Below the pieces are notes generated by a model that worked only from the letters and a program-made list of their open reading frames with translations, searched no databases and was not told where the DNA came from. Below, piece after piece: positions 26,719 to 36,396 of a DNA stretch of 64,000 nucleotides. Made by a program: the position numbers and the translations under genes. The DNA comes from Okeania sp. SIO2B3 (GTDB taxonomy: Bacteria > Cyanobacteriota > Cyanobacteriia > Cyanobacteriales > Microcoleaceae). The stretch lies in NCBI RefSeq assembly GCF_010672525.1, contig NZ_JAAHGH010000004.1:240207-304206 (forward strand). Direction: 5' to 3'. Within the stretch, counting starts at the first letter, position 1, and each line of letters starts with the position of its first letter.

Positions 26719-28502
26719 TACTTGCCAAAATAAGTTTGAAAAACCTGTTTGGCCACAGGAGCAGCAGCAACAGAACCATAACCTCCATTCTCCACAATGA
26801 CAGCGATCGCAATTTTTGACTGATAAGCTGGCCCAAAACCAACATATAAGGAGTGGGATCTTTGTCCAATTACTTCTGAGGTTCCCGTTTTCCCTCCTGT
26901 AAGAGGAATAGTACCATCATTAAGAGATTGTGCTGTACCATAATAAACTGCATCAATCATGCCTTCCCTAATCATCTTTATCTGTTCGGGTTTCAACCCT
27001 GTGGGAGTAGGCTTAATTTTTGGACTATTAGTTTCATTTGCCAACAAGTGAGGCTTAATCTGTTTACCACCATTAGCGATCGCTGCTGCTGCTGCTGCCA
27101 ACTCTAATGGTGTCAACAAAACCAGACCTTGGCCAATTGCCATAGTTACTGTATCACCCAAATACCAATCATCATTATAAATCCTGCGTTTATCTTCTTC
27201 AGTAGGGATTAAACCATTATATGTAGCTGGTATGCCCAAAAGGTTTAAATTTTCACCACCCAAACCAAGCTGATGTGCCCATTTAATTATTTCTTGAGGG
27301 CCAATAGCCATACCTATTCGATAAAAGAAAGTATTACTACTGTAGGCTAATGCACTTCTAAAACCAATTGAACCATATCCTCCACTATGTTCATTGAAAC
27401 TAATACCTCCAACATAAATTGAGTCAGAAGTATAAACAAGGGAGTATGGTGAAAATTTTCCAGACCCCATAGCTGCTGAAGAAGTCACTATTTTAAAAGT
27501 ACTACCTGGAGGATAACCCTGGAGAGACCGATTTAAAAAAGATTGCTCTTGACTATGAATATTCTGCCATTTGCTTTGAGGCATAGGTTTTGTAAACACA
27601 TTGGGGTTAAATCTGGGATAACTTGCCATCGCTAAAATTTCCCCTGTATTGACATCTAGAGCAACTACTGCTCCCTTGCGAAAACCCAGAGCTTTTTCCG
27701 CTGTTTTCTGAAGGTCTATATCAAGAGTTAACTTTACTGTTTTTCCTTCTTGAGGCTTAATTTCTCCGAGACTACCTATTTCCTGATTTTGGGCGTTGAC
27801 CTCTATCAAACGCTTACCCCATTTTCCGGCAAGTAAATCATTAGCACTAGCTTCAACCCCTAATCTACCAACCATCATTCTCATTTGATATTCTGGGTTA
27901 GCTTTTAGTTCTTCTGATGTAACTTCACCAAGATATCCAATTATATGAGATGCTAATTGTCCATGAGGATAATGACGAGTTGATTCCGACCTAACTTCTA
28001 CACCGGAAAATTCCGCAGCTCTTTCCTGTAAGGTTACAAAAGTATCGCGATTCACTTCATAGCTAATATTTATATTCCTTTCTCCTAAATTTATAGCCTG
28101 CTCTACTTTTTTAATGATTTTTTCGGCGGGTATATTAATTATGGGGCTGAGTTTTGCTGCAGTAATTTTCCATTGCTCTTTGGGTTGTTCTTTTGGCCAT
28201 AAATATATGGAACGGGTGAGATGGTTAGATGCAAAGGCTTTACCATTACGGTCTAGGATTAGTCCTCGATTAGAAGCTACTGGAATTGGCCTAATACGGT
28301 TGTTTTCTGCTCGGTCTCTATTCTGTTGACCTTGAATTAGTTGTAGTTGAACCAAACGACTAACTTGTAGACCGATTATAGTTGTGGTTAATAGCATTAA
28401 CACAATTGCTCGGTAGATTGAGCGTGACTGATGTTTTTGAGATGAGAGGTTATTCTCTTCTATTTTTCGTAGTCCAAAAGCAAAAGAAAATTCGCGCACC
28501 AT
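26712..28502 (-). CDS. mrdA: Penicillin-binding protein 2 (transpeptidase)
   Basis: This class B PBP cross-links peptidoglycan during elongation and acts with RodA. The 596 residues start with a short cytosolic segment and a membrane helix (AIVLMLLTTTIIGLQVSRLV, about 32-51), then the dimerisation domain (NRIRPIPVASNRGLILDRNG). The transpeptidase motifs are PPGSTFKIVTS (S-T-F-K), SSNTFF (S-x-N) and GGKTGTSE (K-T-G). The length fits PBP2. ATG 28502 (MVREFSFAFG) is the natural start. The C-terminus ends FGKYN on a stop codon lying within a MITE, so the original tail may have been slightly longer. rodA is not in the window. Confidence 0.93.
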   Translation of the reverse strand: MVREFSFAFGLRKIEENNLSSQKHQSRSIYRAIVLMLLTTTIIGLQVSRLVQLQLIQGQQNRDRAENNRIRPIPVASNRGLILDRNGKAFASNHLTRSIYLWPKEQPKEQWKITAAKLSPIINIPAEKIIKKVEQAINLGERNINISYEVNRDTFVTLQERAAEFSGVEVRSESTRHYPHGQLASHIIGYLGEVTSEELKANPEYQMRMMVGRLGVEASANDLLAGKWGKRLIEVNAQNQEIGSLGEIKPQEGKTVKLTLDIDLQKTAEKALGFRKGAVVALDVNTGEILAMASYPRFNPNVFTKPMPQSKWQNIHSQEQSFLNRSLQGYPPGSTFKIVTSSAAMGSGKFSPYSLVYTSDSIYVGGISFNEHSGGYGSIGFRSALAYSSNTFFYRIGMAIGPQEIIKWAHQLGLGGENLNLLGIPATYNGLIPTEEDKRRIYNDDWYLGDTVTMAIGQGLVLLTPLELAAAAAAIANGGKQIKPHLLANETNSPKIKPTPTGLKPEQIKMIREGMIDAVYYGTAQSLNDGTIPLTGGKTGTSEVIGQRSHSLYVGFGPAYQSKIAIAVIVENGGYGSVAAAPVAKQVFQTYFGKYN

Positions 28503-28963
28503 GATTTCTTGATTTATGAATTTTAAGATAGACTAAATAGACTAATTGTTTTTTAGTTGTTAATCAATAATGGGATAGACTTCACAGCAGTTTAAATAAA
28601 AATTCAAAGTGCTGCAATAATAATTGTATCTTTCGCTGTCTGAAAATCAATAAATTCATTGCCAAAATCTATAAAAAATGACCATTCCCGAAATAGTTAA
28701 ATAATTAATTTTACTAGCTTTACAGAATTTACTGCTTGCTAGATTTAGATGATTTATTTTACATGATTTTTCAATTTTTACTCTTGATTTATATCAGTAA
28801 CTAAACTATTGATTTTTTATTTTTTTCTATGGCTTCCCCGTTTTTTGATTATATGATTAATCCTTCCTGATTCAGTTTCACTAATTCACATATTTTTTTT
28901 CACTATTTGCTAAGATTTTTCCCTTTTAATCTGAATCTTTAACTTGAGCTACTCTGATTTTTT

Positions 28964-29166
28964 TACCGAATAATTAAGCTTTAAAGCCTCTCCTTTAAAG
29001 GATAAAAAAGCGGTTGTTAGCGCAGCTTCCCGTAGGGTGGGATGGGGAGGTCTCGGAGCCATATCCAATCGACCAAGAGAAGAAAAAATTTTCCTTTTAG
29101 TCAATCCTCTCCTTGAAAAGAAGAGGTAATTGTTAATTATTAATTATTAATTATTAATTATTAATT
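28964..29166 (-). mobile_element. MITE family A copy 3 (inverted)
   Basis: It begins TACCGAATAATTAAGC with the core AAAAAAGCGGTTGTTAGCGC, then CCAATCGACCAAGAGAAG, and ends in TTAATTATTAATTATTAATT. The TTCATTAAT end seen in other copies has been lost. It sits in the gap between PBP2 and cysE. Confidence 0.72.
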
Positions 29167-29411
29167 TTTGAAAGTCTTGTTAGATGTTCAACTACTATTA
29201 TTTTTTGCATAAAATTTTATCTTCCTTTATTCGTAACTGTCTAATTAAAGAACAATTTTTTTAATTTTATTAAACATTATAGTGTCATTTATTTAATTTT
29301 TAGTTTGACAATTGCAATGGGTATAATAATAGGAAAAATATGAATATACCTCTTGCAAAAGTAAAAATTAAATATTTTTGGGTCGATTTTCCTCAAAATA
29401 TATCCCTCTAT

Positions 29412-29604
29412 TACCGAATAATTAATAATTAATAATTAAATAATTCTGCTTTAAAGCCTCCCCTTTTAAGGGAAAAAAAGCGGTCGATGCATAGCGAGGT
29501 CTCCTAGCCATATCCAATCGACCAAGAGAAGAAATAATATTTCCTTATATTCAATCAAGAATGGTTTTAACCAGAGATAATTATCAATTATCCATTAATA
29601 AACC
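29412..29604 (-). mobile_element. MITE family A copy 4 (inverted)
   Basis: It begins TACCGAATAATTAATAATTA and ends ATTATCCATTAATAAACC, with AAAAAGCGGTCGATGC and CAATCGACCAAGAGAAGAAA in between. It is a nearly complete copy 246 bp from copy 3. Confidence 0.78.
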
Positions 29605-30177
29605 ATTCATCCTTACCTAGACCTACTTATGCAAGAAATCTAAGAAGTCTAATAATTGAGTCTAATTGTTATATTATATCTCTTGAAATATCCACAAATA
29701 AAAAAAAATGCGAGGGAGACCAGGACAAGGAGAAAAGAGTAATAAAAAGGAAGAGGAAGATTTTTTTTGTATTCTCAATAGAATCGATAAAAGTATTTTT
29801 ATTACCTATAATTAATGAGACTTGATATTAGATATTCATCAAAAGCAAAATCTACTGAAAACTTGATATCTAGTATGCAATGCCACGATGAGAATAAAGT
29901 TATCAATAAATGACGATAATTAATCTCCTAAACACCAAGAAACAATTAGCAATATTATTGACAGACATAACCATCGAGGAATATGTAGCCATTGCATTAA
30001 GTCCATTGGTTCCAAGACAAAGATGGAAGTGAATAACCAGCTTAAGAGCAATACCACAGTTATTAAAAATAACGACATAGTATTTTCCGAAAAATAAATA
30101 AAAATTTGAACAACTTATTTGATTCACCCTTAAGTATAATGTTAAATGACCTGCTCAACCAAAGATGGTAAATTCTC
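29605..30177. other. Gene-free stretch upstream of cysE
   Basis: There is no convincing gene: the frame 29903-30127 (minus) has no motif or ribosome-binding site and ends in low-complexity hydrophobic sequence. The cysE promoter must lie here but was not identified. The rest of the 28503-30177 gap is AT-rich and contains the two family A copies. Confidence 0.5.
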
Positions 30178-30885
30178 GTGTTTAAGACCCTTCTAACTGA
30201 CTTCCGAATTATCTTTGATAGAGACCCTGCAGCTCGCAACTGGTTGGAAGTTCTTACTTGCTACCCTGGTCTTCAGGCCTTAATATTTCATCGCCTAGCT
30301 CATGGTTTGTACAGTCTGAAAATTCCTTTCCTACCTCGTTTAATTTCCCACATAGGCCGTTTTTTGACTGGGATTGAAATTCATCCTGGGGCTGTGATTG
30401 GTCAAGGAGTTTTTATTGACCACGGTATGGGTGTGGTGATTGGAGAGACTGCTATTGTGGGAAACTATTGCCTAATTTATCAAGGAGTAACTCTGGGTGG
30501 CACTGGCAAAGAAACTGGCAAACGACATCCTACCTTGGGTGAGAATGTGGTGATTGGTGGGGGTGCCAAGGTTCTTGGTAATATTAATATTGGTAATAAT
30601 GTCCGTATTGGTGCTGGATCGGTAGTACTTAGGGATGTTCCTTCTGACTGTACTGTTGTGGGAGTGCCTGGGAGAGTTGTATATCGTTCTGGAGTTAAGG
30701 TAAATCCTTTGGAGCATGGTAGTTTGCCTGACTCTGAGGCTGAGGTTATTCGTGCTTTGGTGGATCGAATTGATTCTCTTGAACAACAGGTGGAAAGTTT
30801 ACAAGATAAATTATCGCAGTCTCTTGTGGTCAAGTCTGACACTGCATCTTCTGTTAATTACGCTAGTTGTAATCTCCAAGACTGA
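30178..30885 (+). CDS. cysE: Serine O-acetyltransferase
   Basis: It makes O-acetylserine from serine and acetyl-CoA, the first step of cysteine synthesis. The start is GTG 30178: an in-frame TAA at 30169-30171 rules out an upstream start, and [21 protein letters not shown] fits the family N-terminus. The 235 residues hold the helical domain (1-65) and the left-handed beta-helix of hexapeptide repeats ([20 protein letters not shown]), with catalytic His in FIDHG and the acetyl-CoA loop [15 protein letters not shown]. The C-terminal tail ([15 protein letters not shown]) is a coiled-coil extension and does not end in the Ile that inserts into CysK, so a tight CysE-CysK complex is doubtful. Confidence 0.93.
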   Translation: MFKTLLTDFRIIFDRDPAARNWLEVLTCYPGLQALIFHRLAHGLYSLKIPFLPRLISHIGRFLTGIEIHPGAVIGQGVFIDHGMGVVIGETAIVGNYCLIYQGVTLGGTGKETGKRHPTLGENVVIGGGAKVLGNINIGNNVRIGAGSVVLRDVPSDCTVVGVPGRVVYRSGVKVNPLEHGSLPDSEAEVIRALVDRIDSLEQQVESLQDKLSQSLVVKSDTASSVNYASCNLQD

Positions 30886-30917
30886 GCAATTCAAGATTGT
30901 ATTGATGGCTCAGGAAT

Positions 30918-31526
30918 TTAAGGATTTATATCTTGAGTAGACCAAGTTTTAGAGTTATCAATTTGATAAAGCCAGCGGTTTTGTGGCTCTCCTTTTAGTT
31001 CTAGATGCTCGACTTTTGTTGGCTCTAGTAATAATAGATAAAAGTTTGATAGGGGATAGGTAGGATTTGGTGGGGACAATTCAAAGGCACTAATATCTAC
31101 TTTACTTTCTCCAGGCTTAGGCCAAGTAAATTGCTGTCTAGCGTTGTCCGAAATTTCTTGCCATGTTGTTTCTCTGGCTTTAGCAAGTTTGGGGTGAGGA
31201 TTATTTGGTTTGATTAGGTAAAGTTTCCCAGTCAGACGAAATTGTTCTCTAGTTTTAGGAAAATACCAACAGACCTCGCCCCAAGGATTTTTTTCTATTT
31301 GTTCTACTTTGTTGCTACGACTGTCAGTGATGAATTTTAGCTGGTTGGTTTCTTCTAAAAAACCTCGGAATACGATGGTACGATTTTTTGGTTGGCCTTC
31401 AGCAGTAACTGTTGCTAATTGGAGATAACGGGCATAAGTTAGGCTTCGGTTTCGATGTAAAGCTCTGGCTAAGGGCGATCGCCAAGGTGCTAATTTTTCT
31501 GCCTCTACTAAGTTAAGAATTCCCAT
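30918..31526 (-). CDS. FMN-dependent PPOX-type flavoprotein (pyridoxamine phosphate oxidase-like)
   Basis: The 202-residue protein has a split-barrel fold: LATVTAEGQPKNRTIVFRGF, LKFITDSRSNKVEQIEKNP and EVCWYFPKTREQFRLTGKLYL are the FMN-binding strands of PNPOx-like proteins. It belongs to a cyanobacterial/plant group related to, but distinct from, PdxH; the true substrate is not known. The C-terminal third (FYLLLLEPTKVEHLELKG, NRWLYQ) is typical of this group. It converges with cysE, with 32 bp between stop codons. Confidence 0.85.
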   Translation of the reverse strand: MGILNLVEAEKLAPWRSPLARALHRNRSLTYARYLQLATVTAEGQPKNRTIVFRGFLEETNQLKFITDSRSNKVEQIEKNPWGEVCWYFPKTREQFRLTGKLYLIKPNNPHPKLAKARETTWQEISDNARQQFTWPKPGESKVDISAFELSPPNPTYPLSNFYLLLLEPTKVEHLELKGEPQNRWLYQIDNSKTWSTQDINP

Positions 31527-31759
31527 GATTATTGGCCATTTTTGCTTTTTGAGTAGAGGAGATATTTTAGATACTTAGATTTCGATGAAAGCTCCTCTTT
31601 TCTTCCTTTTTGTTCTTTACTTCCTCCCTCCTGACTCCTGACCCCTGACTACTCCGTCGTTTATTTATAAGTATTCAACCGGACATGATATAATTTGTTC
31701 TTTTGCTGTTAAGGGTGTCATCAATTAAATAAGAGAATAGTTCTTCCTCATCAGTATAA

Positions 31760-32400
31760 TGATACTGTTTGACATCCTCCCGACGTTGCGCTTACAAGGG
31801 CAGCGCGGGATTCCTAAACCTTGCGGCTCAGGACTTTCTGCTTCCTCTTGACAGAGGAGCTGCGCTAACGTAGCACCTGCCTCCGAGGCCTTTCTCTCTT
31901 TCTGGTCTAAAGGCGCGCTCCACAGACAAGCCAGCGCGGTCTTGGGGGTTTCCCCCATGAGCGACTGGCGCTGAAACTGCTAGCCCAGCAGCCTAATTCT
32001 ATTTAGGATAGCATACCCTTGTAAGAACCGCTCTTATTGATTGGTTTTCCCATCCCTCCGCTCCCCTAATAGCTGCCGCACTTGCTCCGCCTTTTCCTGA
32101 CGGAATGCTCCGCTTTCCATGTCGGCGACAGCCGTTAACGCAGTTATGCGCCAGCAAAACGGGAGAGCGCGGGTCAAGGGCCAACCTTGAGATAAAAGTT
32201 GTGATTACAACTGTTTGGGGGAAATTCCCCTGGTGGCGCTCGCTCAGGGCAAACGCACACAAAATTGTCGCGATCGCAATACTTGCCAAGACCCCATGTA
32301 CTCAATATTGGCACAGGAGTAACGACCGCCACCCTTCGTTCTGGACTGCTGGAACTGAAAGGCAGTTCGTACCCTTGGCAATACATAGGTCTAAGTCCGT
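31760..32400 (-). mobile_element. Relic of an IS200/IS605-type right end
   Basis: On the minus strand, GGAATCCCGCGCTGCCC then GGGAGGATGTCAAACAGT (31757-31812) has the hairpin-plus-GATGTCAAA layout of IS605-family right ends. Further upstream the minus strand reads PERRVAVVTPVPILSTW, reminiscent of the divergent tails of cyanobacterial TnpB proteins. No RuvC motif is found, so only the 3' end and possible guide-RNA region remain. The segment is markedly GC-richer than its surroundings, and its reading frames are not genes. Confidence 0.42.
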
Positions 32401-32432
32401 CCTAGGTGTCGGAAACTGCCAACCCCTAGATC

Positions 32433-32697
32433 GTTAACGAAGTCAGAAGTCCCCAAGTCAGAAGTCAGAAGCGAGTGTGTAATTCTGAGGTCTCCTACGG
32501 GGCGCCTACTGTGCGGAAGTAATTCCGTACACAGCCCCTCCAGAATGTAAGACACACTTCATTACAGTCAGAAGTTAACCCACCCGCGGGCCCCTCCCAA
32601 CCCACCCGCGGGCCACTCCCAGGAGGGGAGGGGAAGTAGGGGATTTGAGCAACTCTACAAAAATATTTCGCCACTTCCCGGCGGGGTGGCGCGACCC
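32433..32697 (-). repeat. Repeat family E copy 3 (inverted, expanded)
   Basis: It begins GTTAACGAAGTCAGAAG and ends CGGGGTGGCGCGACCC, the reverse of the copies at 17573 and 42615. It contains a doubled AACCCACCCGCGGGCC unit and an extra ~100 bp with TCCTACGGGGCGCC. It lies just beyond the 3' end of the truncated sensor gene. Confidence 0.62.
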
Positions 32698-32813
32698 TGA
32701 TGATTTTGATAACCAACTCTTCAGACAGCACCCTTTTAATGTTTTTGGCCACTGGAGAGGTGTCTCCATCACCAAATAAATCTAAAGTGCTGGAACTTTT
32801 TTCTAATATAGCG

Positions 32814-33770
32814 CTACGCATTCGGCAGTGAAGCGATCGCGCGCCAGAAAAAGGCTTTGAAACTGAACTGTTGTGCTTCGGTGATTTGGGAAAGATCGCC
32901 GAAATAATTAACCAAATACTGAGCTGTGATTCGAGTTAGGGGATTTTGACTGTTTTTTGCCTGGAGTCGTTGTGCTTTTTCATCTTTTTTTCCGGGTAAA
33001 AATGGCTGTTCAGATGTTGAACTTCCAATTAGATATCCTGAAGGTTCAATCAGAAAAACTTGACCTGAAGGACTAATCGTAAGTCCACGCAGAAAATCAC
33101 TAATCAAGCTGAGAAGAAGGTCAATTGCTAAAACTCCCTGAAAGTTTCCGGCTTTATCCTGAATGGGTGCAGAGAAAGTAATTCCAAGTATGCCATCTGA
33201 GAAATTGTAAACTTTACCCCAGGTGGGATAACCCGCTTCTACTGCGGTCACGTACCAAGGTCTTTGGCGGGGATAAAAGGGTTGAGAGTAAAGCAACTGA
33301 GTTCGCTGACCTTGCTCATCTATAGCATAAGTATTGCGAATTGGAAAATCTACAAAGTCTCTAACAACAAATGTTCCATCAGGTTCACGTCGGGCGAAGG
33401 CATATTCTCCAATTTCAGGGTTACCTGCAAAATAAATACTACGAACAGATTTGAAAAGCTGAACTTGTTTCCATAAATGCTGTTCTAAAGCAGCCTGATT
33501 ATCTACACTCAGTTGCTTCAATTGAAAAGCATTGATATTACTTTGAGTAATAATTTGAGGATATTCTAAGTAATCTTTAATGTGGTCTTCAACCCGGTCA
33601 GTGATTTCATTTTGTAACTCAAATGCCAATTTGTTAACGGCTTTCTCTGCATTTTTGAAAGAAAGATAACCTACCAATCCAACAGCTGTGATAATTTGCA
33701 AGATAAAGGGGATAATTAAAACGATTCTGAGAGATTTTTTGTGAGTTAATTTGTTGATTAGCTTATTCAT
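32814..33770 (-). CDS. Membrane-anchored Cache/PDC sensor domain protein, probably truncated
   Basis: The 318 residues comprise a membrane helix (IVLIIPFILQIITAVGLVGYL, about 16-36) and a double-Cache extracytoplasmic sensor: FKSVRSIYFAGNPEIGEYAF, FYPRQRPWYVTAVEAGYPTWG, VYNFSDGILGITFSAPIQD and LAIDLLLSLISDFL. In complete proteins a second membrane helix, HAMP and a kinase or cyclase follow; here the frame ends at IASLPNA. The next 120 bp of sequence read in another frame as SAILEKSSSTLDLFGDGD, which I do not recognise. It starts 8 bp after the hybrid kinase gene, suggesting an operon. It may act as an input partner or be a pseudogene whose output part was lost to the adjacent repeat. Confidence 0.68.
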   Translation of the reverse strand: MNKLINKLTHKKSLRIVLIIPFILQIITAVGLVGYLSFKNAEKAVNKLAFELQNEITDRVEDHIKDYLEYPQIITQSNINAFQLKQLSVDNQAALEQHLWKQVQLFKSVRSIYFAGNPEIGEYAFARREPDGTFVVRDFVDFPIRNTYAIDEQGQRTQLLYSQPFYPRQRPWYVTAVEAGYPTWGKVYNFSDGILGITFSAPIQDKAGNFQGVLAIDLLLSLISDFLRGLTISPSGQVFLIEPSGYLIGSSTSEQPFLPGKKDEKAQRLQAKNSQNPLTRITAQYLVNYFGDLSQITEAQQFSFKAFFWRAIASLPNA

Positions 33771-33778
33771 ACTTTGAA

Positions 33779-36037
33779 TTAATCAATATATTTTTTTATA
33801 AATGTTTCCAGGTGTTTAAGCTGGAAACTATTCGCCAATTGTAAAATTTCTTGTGCAAAAGGAGTAAAAGTTACATCAGAAATCTGAAGATGTTCAGCAA
33901 GTTTGACAACACCTTGAATATTACCATCTTTTACTAAGGTGAGTAATTCCTGTAATACTTGACAATCAGGGGGAATGAGGGCATTTGCTTGCACAACTTC
34001 ATTCACTTGAGCTGATACTGTAGTCTGTTGCCGAACGACCCACTCTAGATTCAGATACTGCTGTAAAATTTCTAATAGTCTGTCAGTCTGTATAGGTTTG
34101 GGCAAAAATACATCAGCTCCGGTATCAATGGCCTCTTGTTGATGACTTTCAAACACACTAGCAGAAGTAGCGATCGCCACCACATCCTTCAACTTTTCCG
34201 AACTGCGGATATATTTCAGTAATTCATAACCATTTATTACTGGCATCATTACATCAGTAATCACCACATCTGGCAACAATACCATCATTTTTTCTAAAGC
34301 TTCCTTTCCATTTTCCGCTTCACTCATTTCAAAGCCTAACATTTCTAACAAACTCACCACCACCGAGCGATTTTCCCAACGGTCATCAACAACTAAAACA
34401 TGGTATTTTTTACCTTGATAACCCAATATAGTTCCCTGCTGATCAGTGCTAGAAGTCATTGCCCATTCTTGTGCTTCTGAAACTTCCACATCAAACCAGA
34501 AGGTACTACCTTTACCTACTTCACTCTTTACTTCCAGTTGACTATCCATGAGTTTGACAATCTTTTGACTAATGGCTAACCCCAAACCTGTGCCTTCTGT
34601 CTGTTTTTTGCGGTCGCCTACTTGTTCAAATGGCAGGAATATTTTCGCCTGTTGCTCTGGGGTCATGCCTACACCTGTATCTTTGACTTCAAAGTGCAGG
34701 CGATATCGACCTGACAATTTTTGTGATGTTACTGCAAAAGTGACGTTACCAACATCAGTAAATTTAATCCCATTGTTCAGGATATTGATCAATACCTGCT
34801 GTAGTCGTTTTTCGTCAGCAAGAATGCCTATGGGTAAATTTCCATCTGGTGTGTAGTAAAAATTTATGCCTTTTTGTTCAGCTCGAATGCGACATATTTC
34901 CGCCACTCCTTGGAGGAAAGAGGGAAAATGAAACTCGCTTACCAAAAGGTCGAGTTTGCGGGCTTCAATTTTGGAGAGGTCGAGAATATCATTGATTAAC
35001 TTCAGCAGGTGAAGACCACATTGTTTGATAATATCAATACCTTTGTTTTCTTCCTCACTCATGGTTTCAGAATGCTCAAGGATTTGAGCATAGCCAAGGA
35101 TACCGTTGAGGGGAGTGCGGAGTTCATGGCTCATATTGGCAAGAAATTCACTTTTAGCTTGGTTGGCTGCATTAGCAGTTTCTTTCGCTTGTTCCAATTG
35201 CACGATGTAAGCTTGCTCTTCAGTCATTAACTCTTTGACACGGCAGATCAGTTGATTTAGGGATGTTGCTAATACACCTACTTCATCATTGGTTTGGACT
35301 GGTACTTGCAGATTGAAGTTAGAATCACGAGTAACTAATTGAGCAACATCTGTAACTGTTTGCAGTGGCTTGGCGATCGCATGGCTGGTATATAAAGCCA
35401 GAATCAAAGCGACTCCTCCTGAAAGGCCAAAGCTAAAAACAATAATTTGATTTCGTAGAATTTGGGCATTATTTAAGGCTTGCTCGCCATCTATTTCTCT
35501 TTGAATTGCGAGCTGATAAAACTCTCCCATCAGATCGGGAGCTTCAATAAAAGCAACAAATTCTGGACTTTTAACCAAATTTATCAAGAGTTGTTGAGCA
35601 GTTTCTAAACCCTCCACTTTCTGGGTCAGGGGTTGTACTGTTTTTTTAAAGGTAATTGCACGCTCCCTAAACTCCTCAACAGTTACTTCATAGTCTTCTA
35701 AAAAAGCTTGCAAATCTTCCAGGGTTGCTGGTTTTCCTGAATTATTGTGTTTAGTGAGCAAATCCTGAATATTTTGCAGTCGTTTGAGCAAAGCACCACT
35801 CTCTCGACGAAAAGCTTCAGGGTCTTGAAGGTAAGGAGCAAGTTGTTTGGCTGGGCGGTTGTAGAGAACATCAAGTTGCAGGGCGCTCAGAAGTCGGTTT
35901 TCGTAGGAGGCTATCTGTTGTTCTTGTTGTGCCTTGTTTTGATAGTAGTTACCAATAGCAAAACCTAATGCAGTTCCTGCAAATGCTACACCTAAGGCGA
36001 TTGCATAGCCATAAATAATTTTATTTTGGATGGACAT
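33779..36037 (-). CDS. Hybrid sensor histidine kinase with C-terminal receiver
   Basis: It has 752 residues from ATG 36037 ([19 protein letters not shown]); the in-frame extension up to 36400 is translated repeat sequence and is not used. Order: membrane helix (residues 7-27), a periplasmic four-helix-type sensor (about 30-195), a second helix ([20 protein letters not shown]), HAMP, HisKA with the phospho-His in [16 protein letters not shown], HATPase_c (N-box [22 protein letters not shown]), then a receiver (LVVDD, phospho-Asp in [10 protein letters not shown], Lys in LPKP). A ~90-residue C-terminal helical tail may be a degenerate phosphotransfer region. The signal is unknown. It is flanked by a receiver-kinase gene upstream and a Cache sensor downstream on the same strand. 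Confidence 0.9.
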   Translation of the reverse strand: MSIQNKIIYGYAIALGVAFAGTALGFAIGNYYQNKAQQEQQIASYENRLLSALQLDVLYNRPAKQLAPYLQDPEAFRRESGALLKRLQNIQDLLTKHNNSGKPATLEDLQAFLEDYEVTVEEFRERAITFKKTVQPLTQKVEGLETAQQLLINLVKSPEFVAFIEAPDLMGEFYQLAIQREIDGEQALNNAQILRNQIIVFSFGLSGGVALILALYTSHAIAKPLQTVTDVAQLVTRDSNFNLQVPVQTNDEVGVLATSLNQLICRVKELMTEEQAYIVQLEQAKETANAANQAKSEFLANMSHELRTPLNGILGYAQILEHSETMSEEENKGIDIIKQCGLHLLKLINDILDLSKIEARKLDLLVSEFHFPSFLQGVAEICRIRAEQKGINFYYTPDGNLPIGILADEKRLQQVLINILNNGIKFTDVGNVTFAVTSQKLSGRYRLHFEVKDTGVGMTPEQQAKIFLPFEQVGDRKKQTEGTGLGLAISQKIVKLMDSQLEVKSEVGKGSTFWFDVEVSEAQEWAMTSSTDQQGTILGYQGKKYHVLVVDDRWENRSVVVSLLEMLGFEMSEAENGKEALEKMMVLLPDVVITDVMMPVINGYELLKYIRSSEKLKDVVAIATSASVFESHQQEAIDTGADVFLPKPIQTDRLLEILQQYLNLEWVVRQQTTVSAQVNEVVQANALIPPDCQVLQELLTLVKDGNIQGVVKLAEHLQISDVTFTPFAQEILQLANSFQLKHLETFIKKYID

Positions 36038-36214
36038 AAAGTGAAATTTGAGATAACGGAATTCACTATAAATAGGAAGAGTGGCAACAGTTAGTTTTAC
36101 ATATCTTTTTGCCTGCATATCATCTTTTTCTGTTAGGTTTAATACCCCGCCGTCTACAGGGTGTTTACAATTGGTTGGGGTTTGAGTCCCCATCAACTTA
36201 TTCCTTATTCCTTC

Positions 36215-36376
36215 TTTTTTCTTCCTCTCTTGGTCAGCATTCCCTCTCTTGGTCAGCATTCCCTCTCTTGGTGCGCTACCAGATGCGACTGTCGTCGTCG
36301 CGGGGTCTGACCGCTTGCGTCTGTTGCCGACGCGGGGTCTAACCGCTTGCGTCTGTTGCGGACGCGGGGTTGCACC
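36215..36376. repeat. GC-rich short tandem repeats between the kinase genes
   Basis: Two arrays are visible: CCTCTCTTGGTCAGCATTC repeated two to three times (36222-36272), then three units of about 31 bp around GACGCGGGGTCTAACCGC and TTGCGTCTGTTGC (36295-36372). They lie in the 359 bp between the receiver-kinase stop and the hybrid-kinase start. An open frame crosses them, which inflates the apparent kinase N-terminus. Confidence 0.75.
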
Positions 36377-36396
36377 ACTTTTTCCTTCTTCCTTCT

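Noticed and set aside
29903..30127. 74-residue minus-strand frame upstream of cysE
   Set aside because: No motif, no ribosome-binding site and skewed composition; nothing supports expression.
31725..32821. Several overlapping 66-110-residue frames on both strands
   Set aside because: They arise from GC-rich IS right-end debris and family E repeat; none has a recognisable domain.
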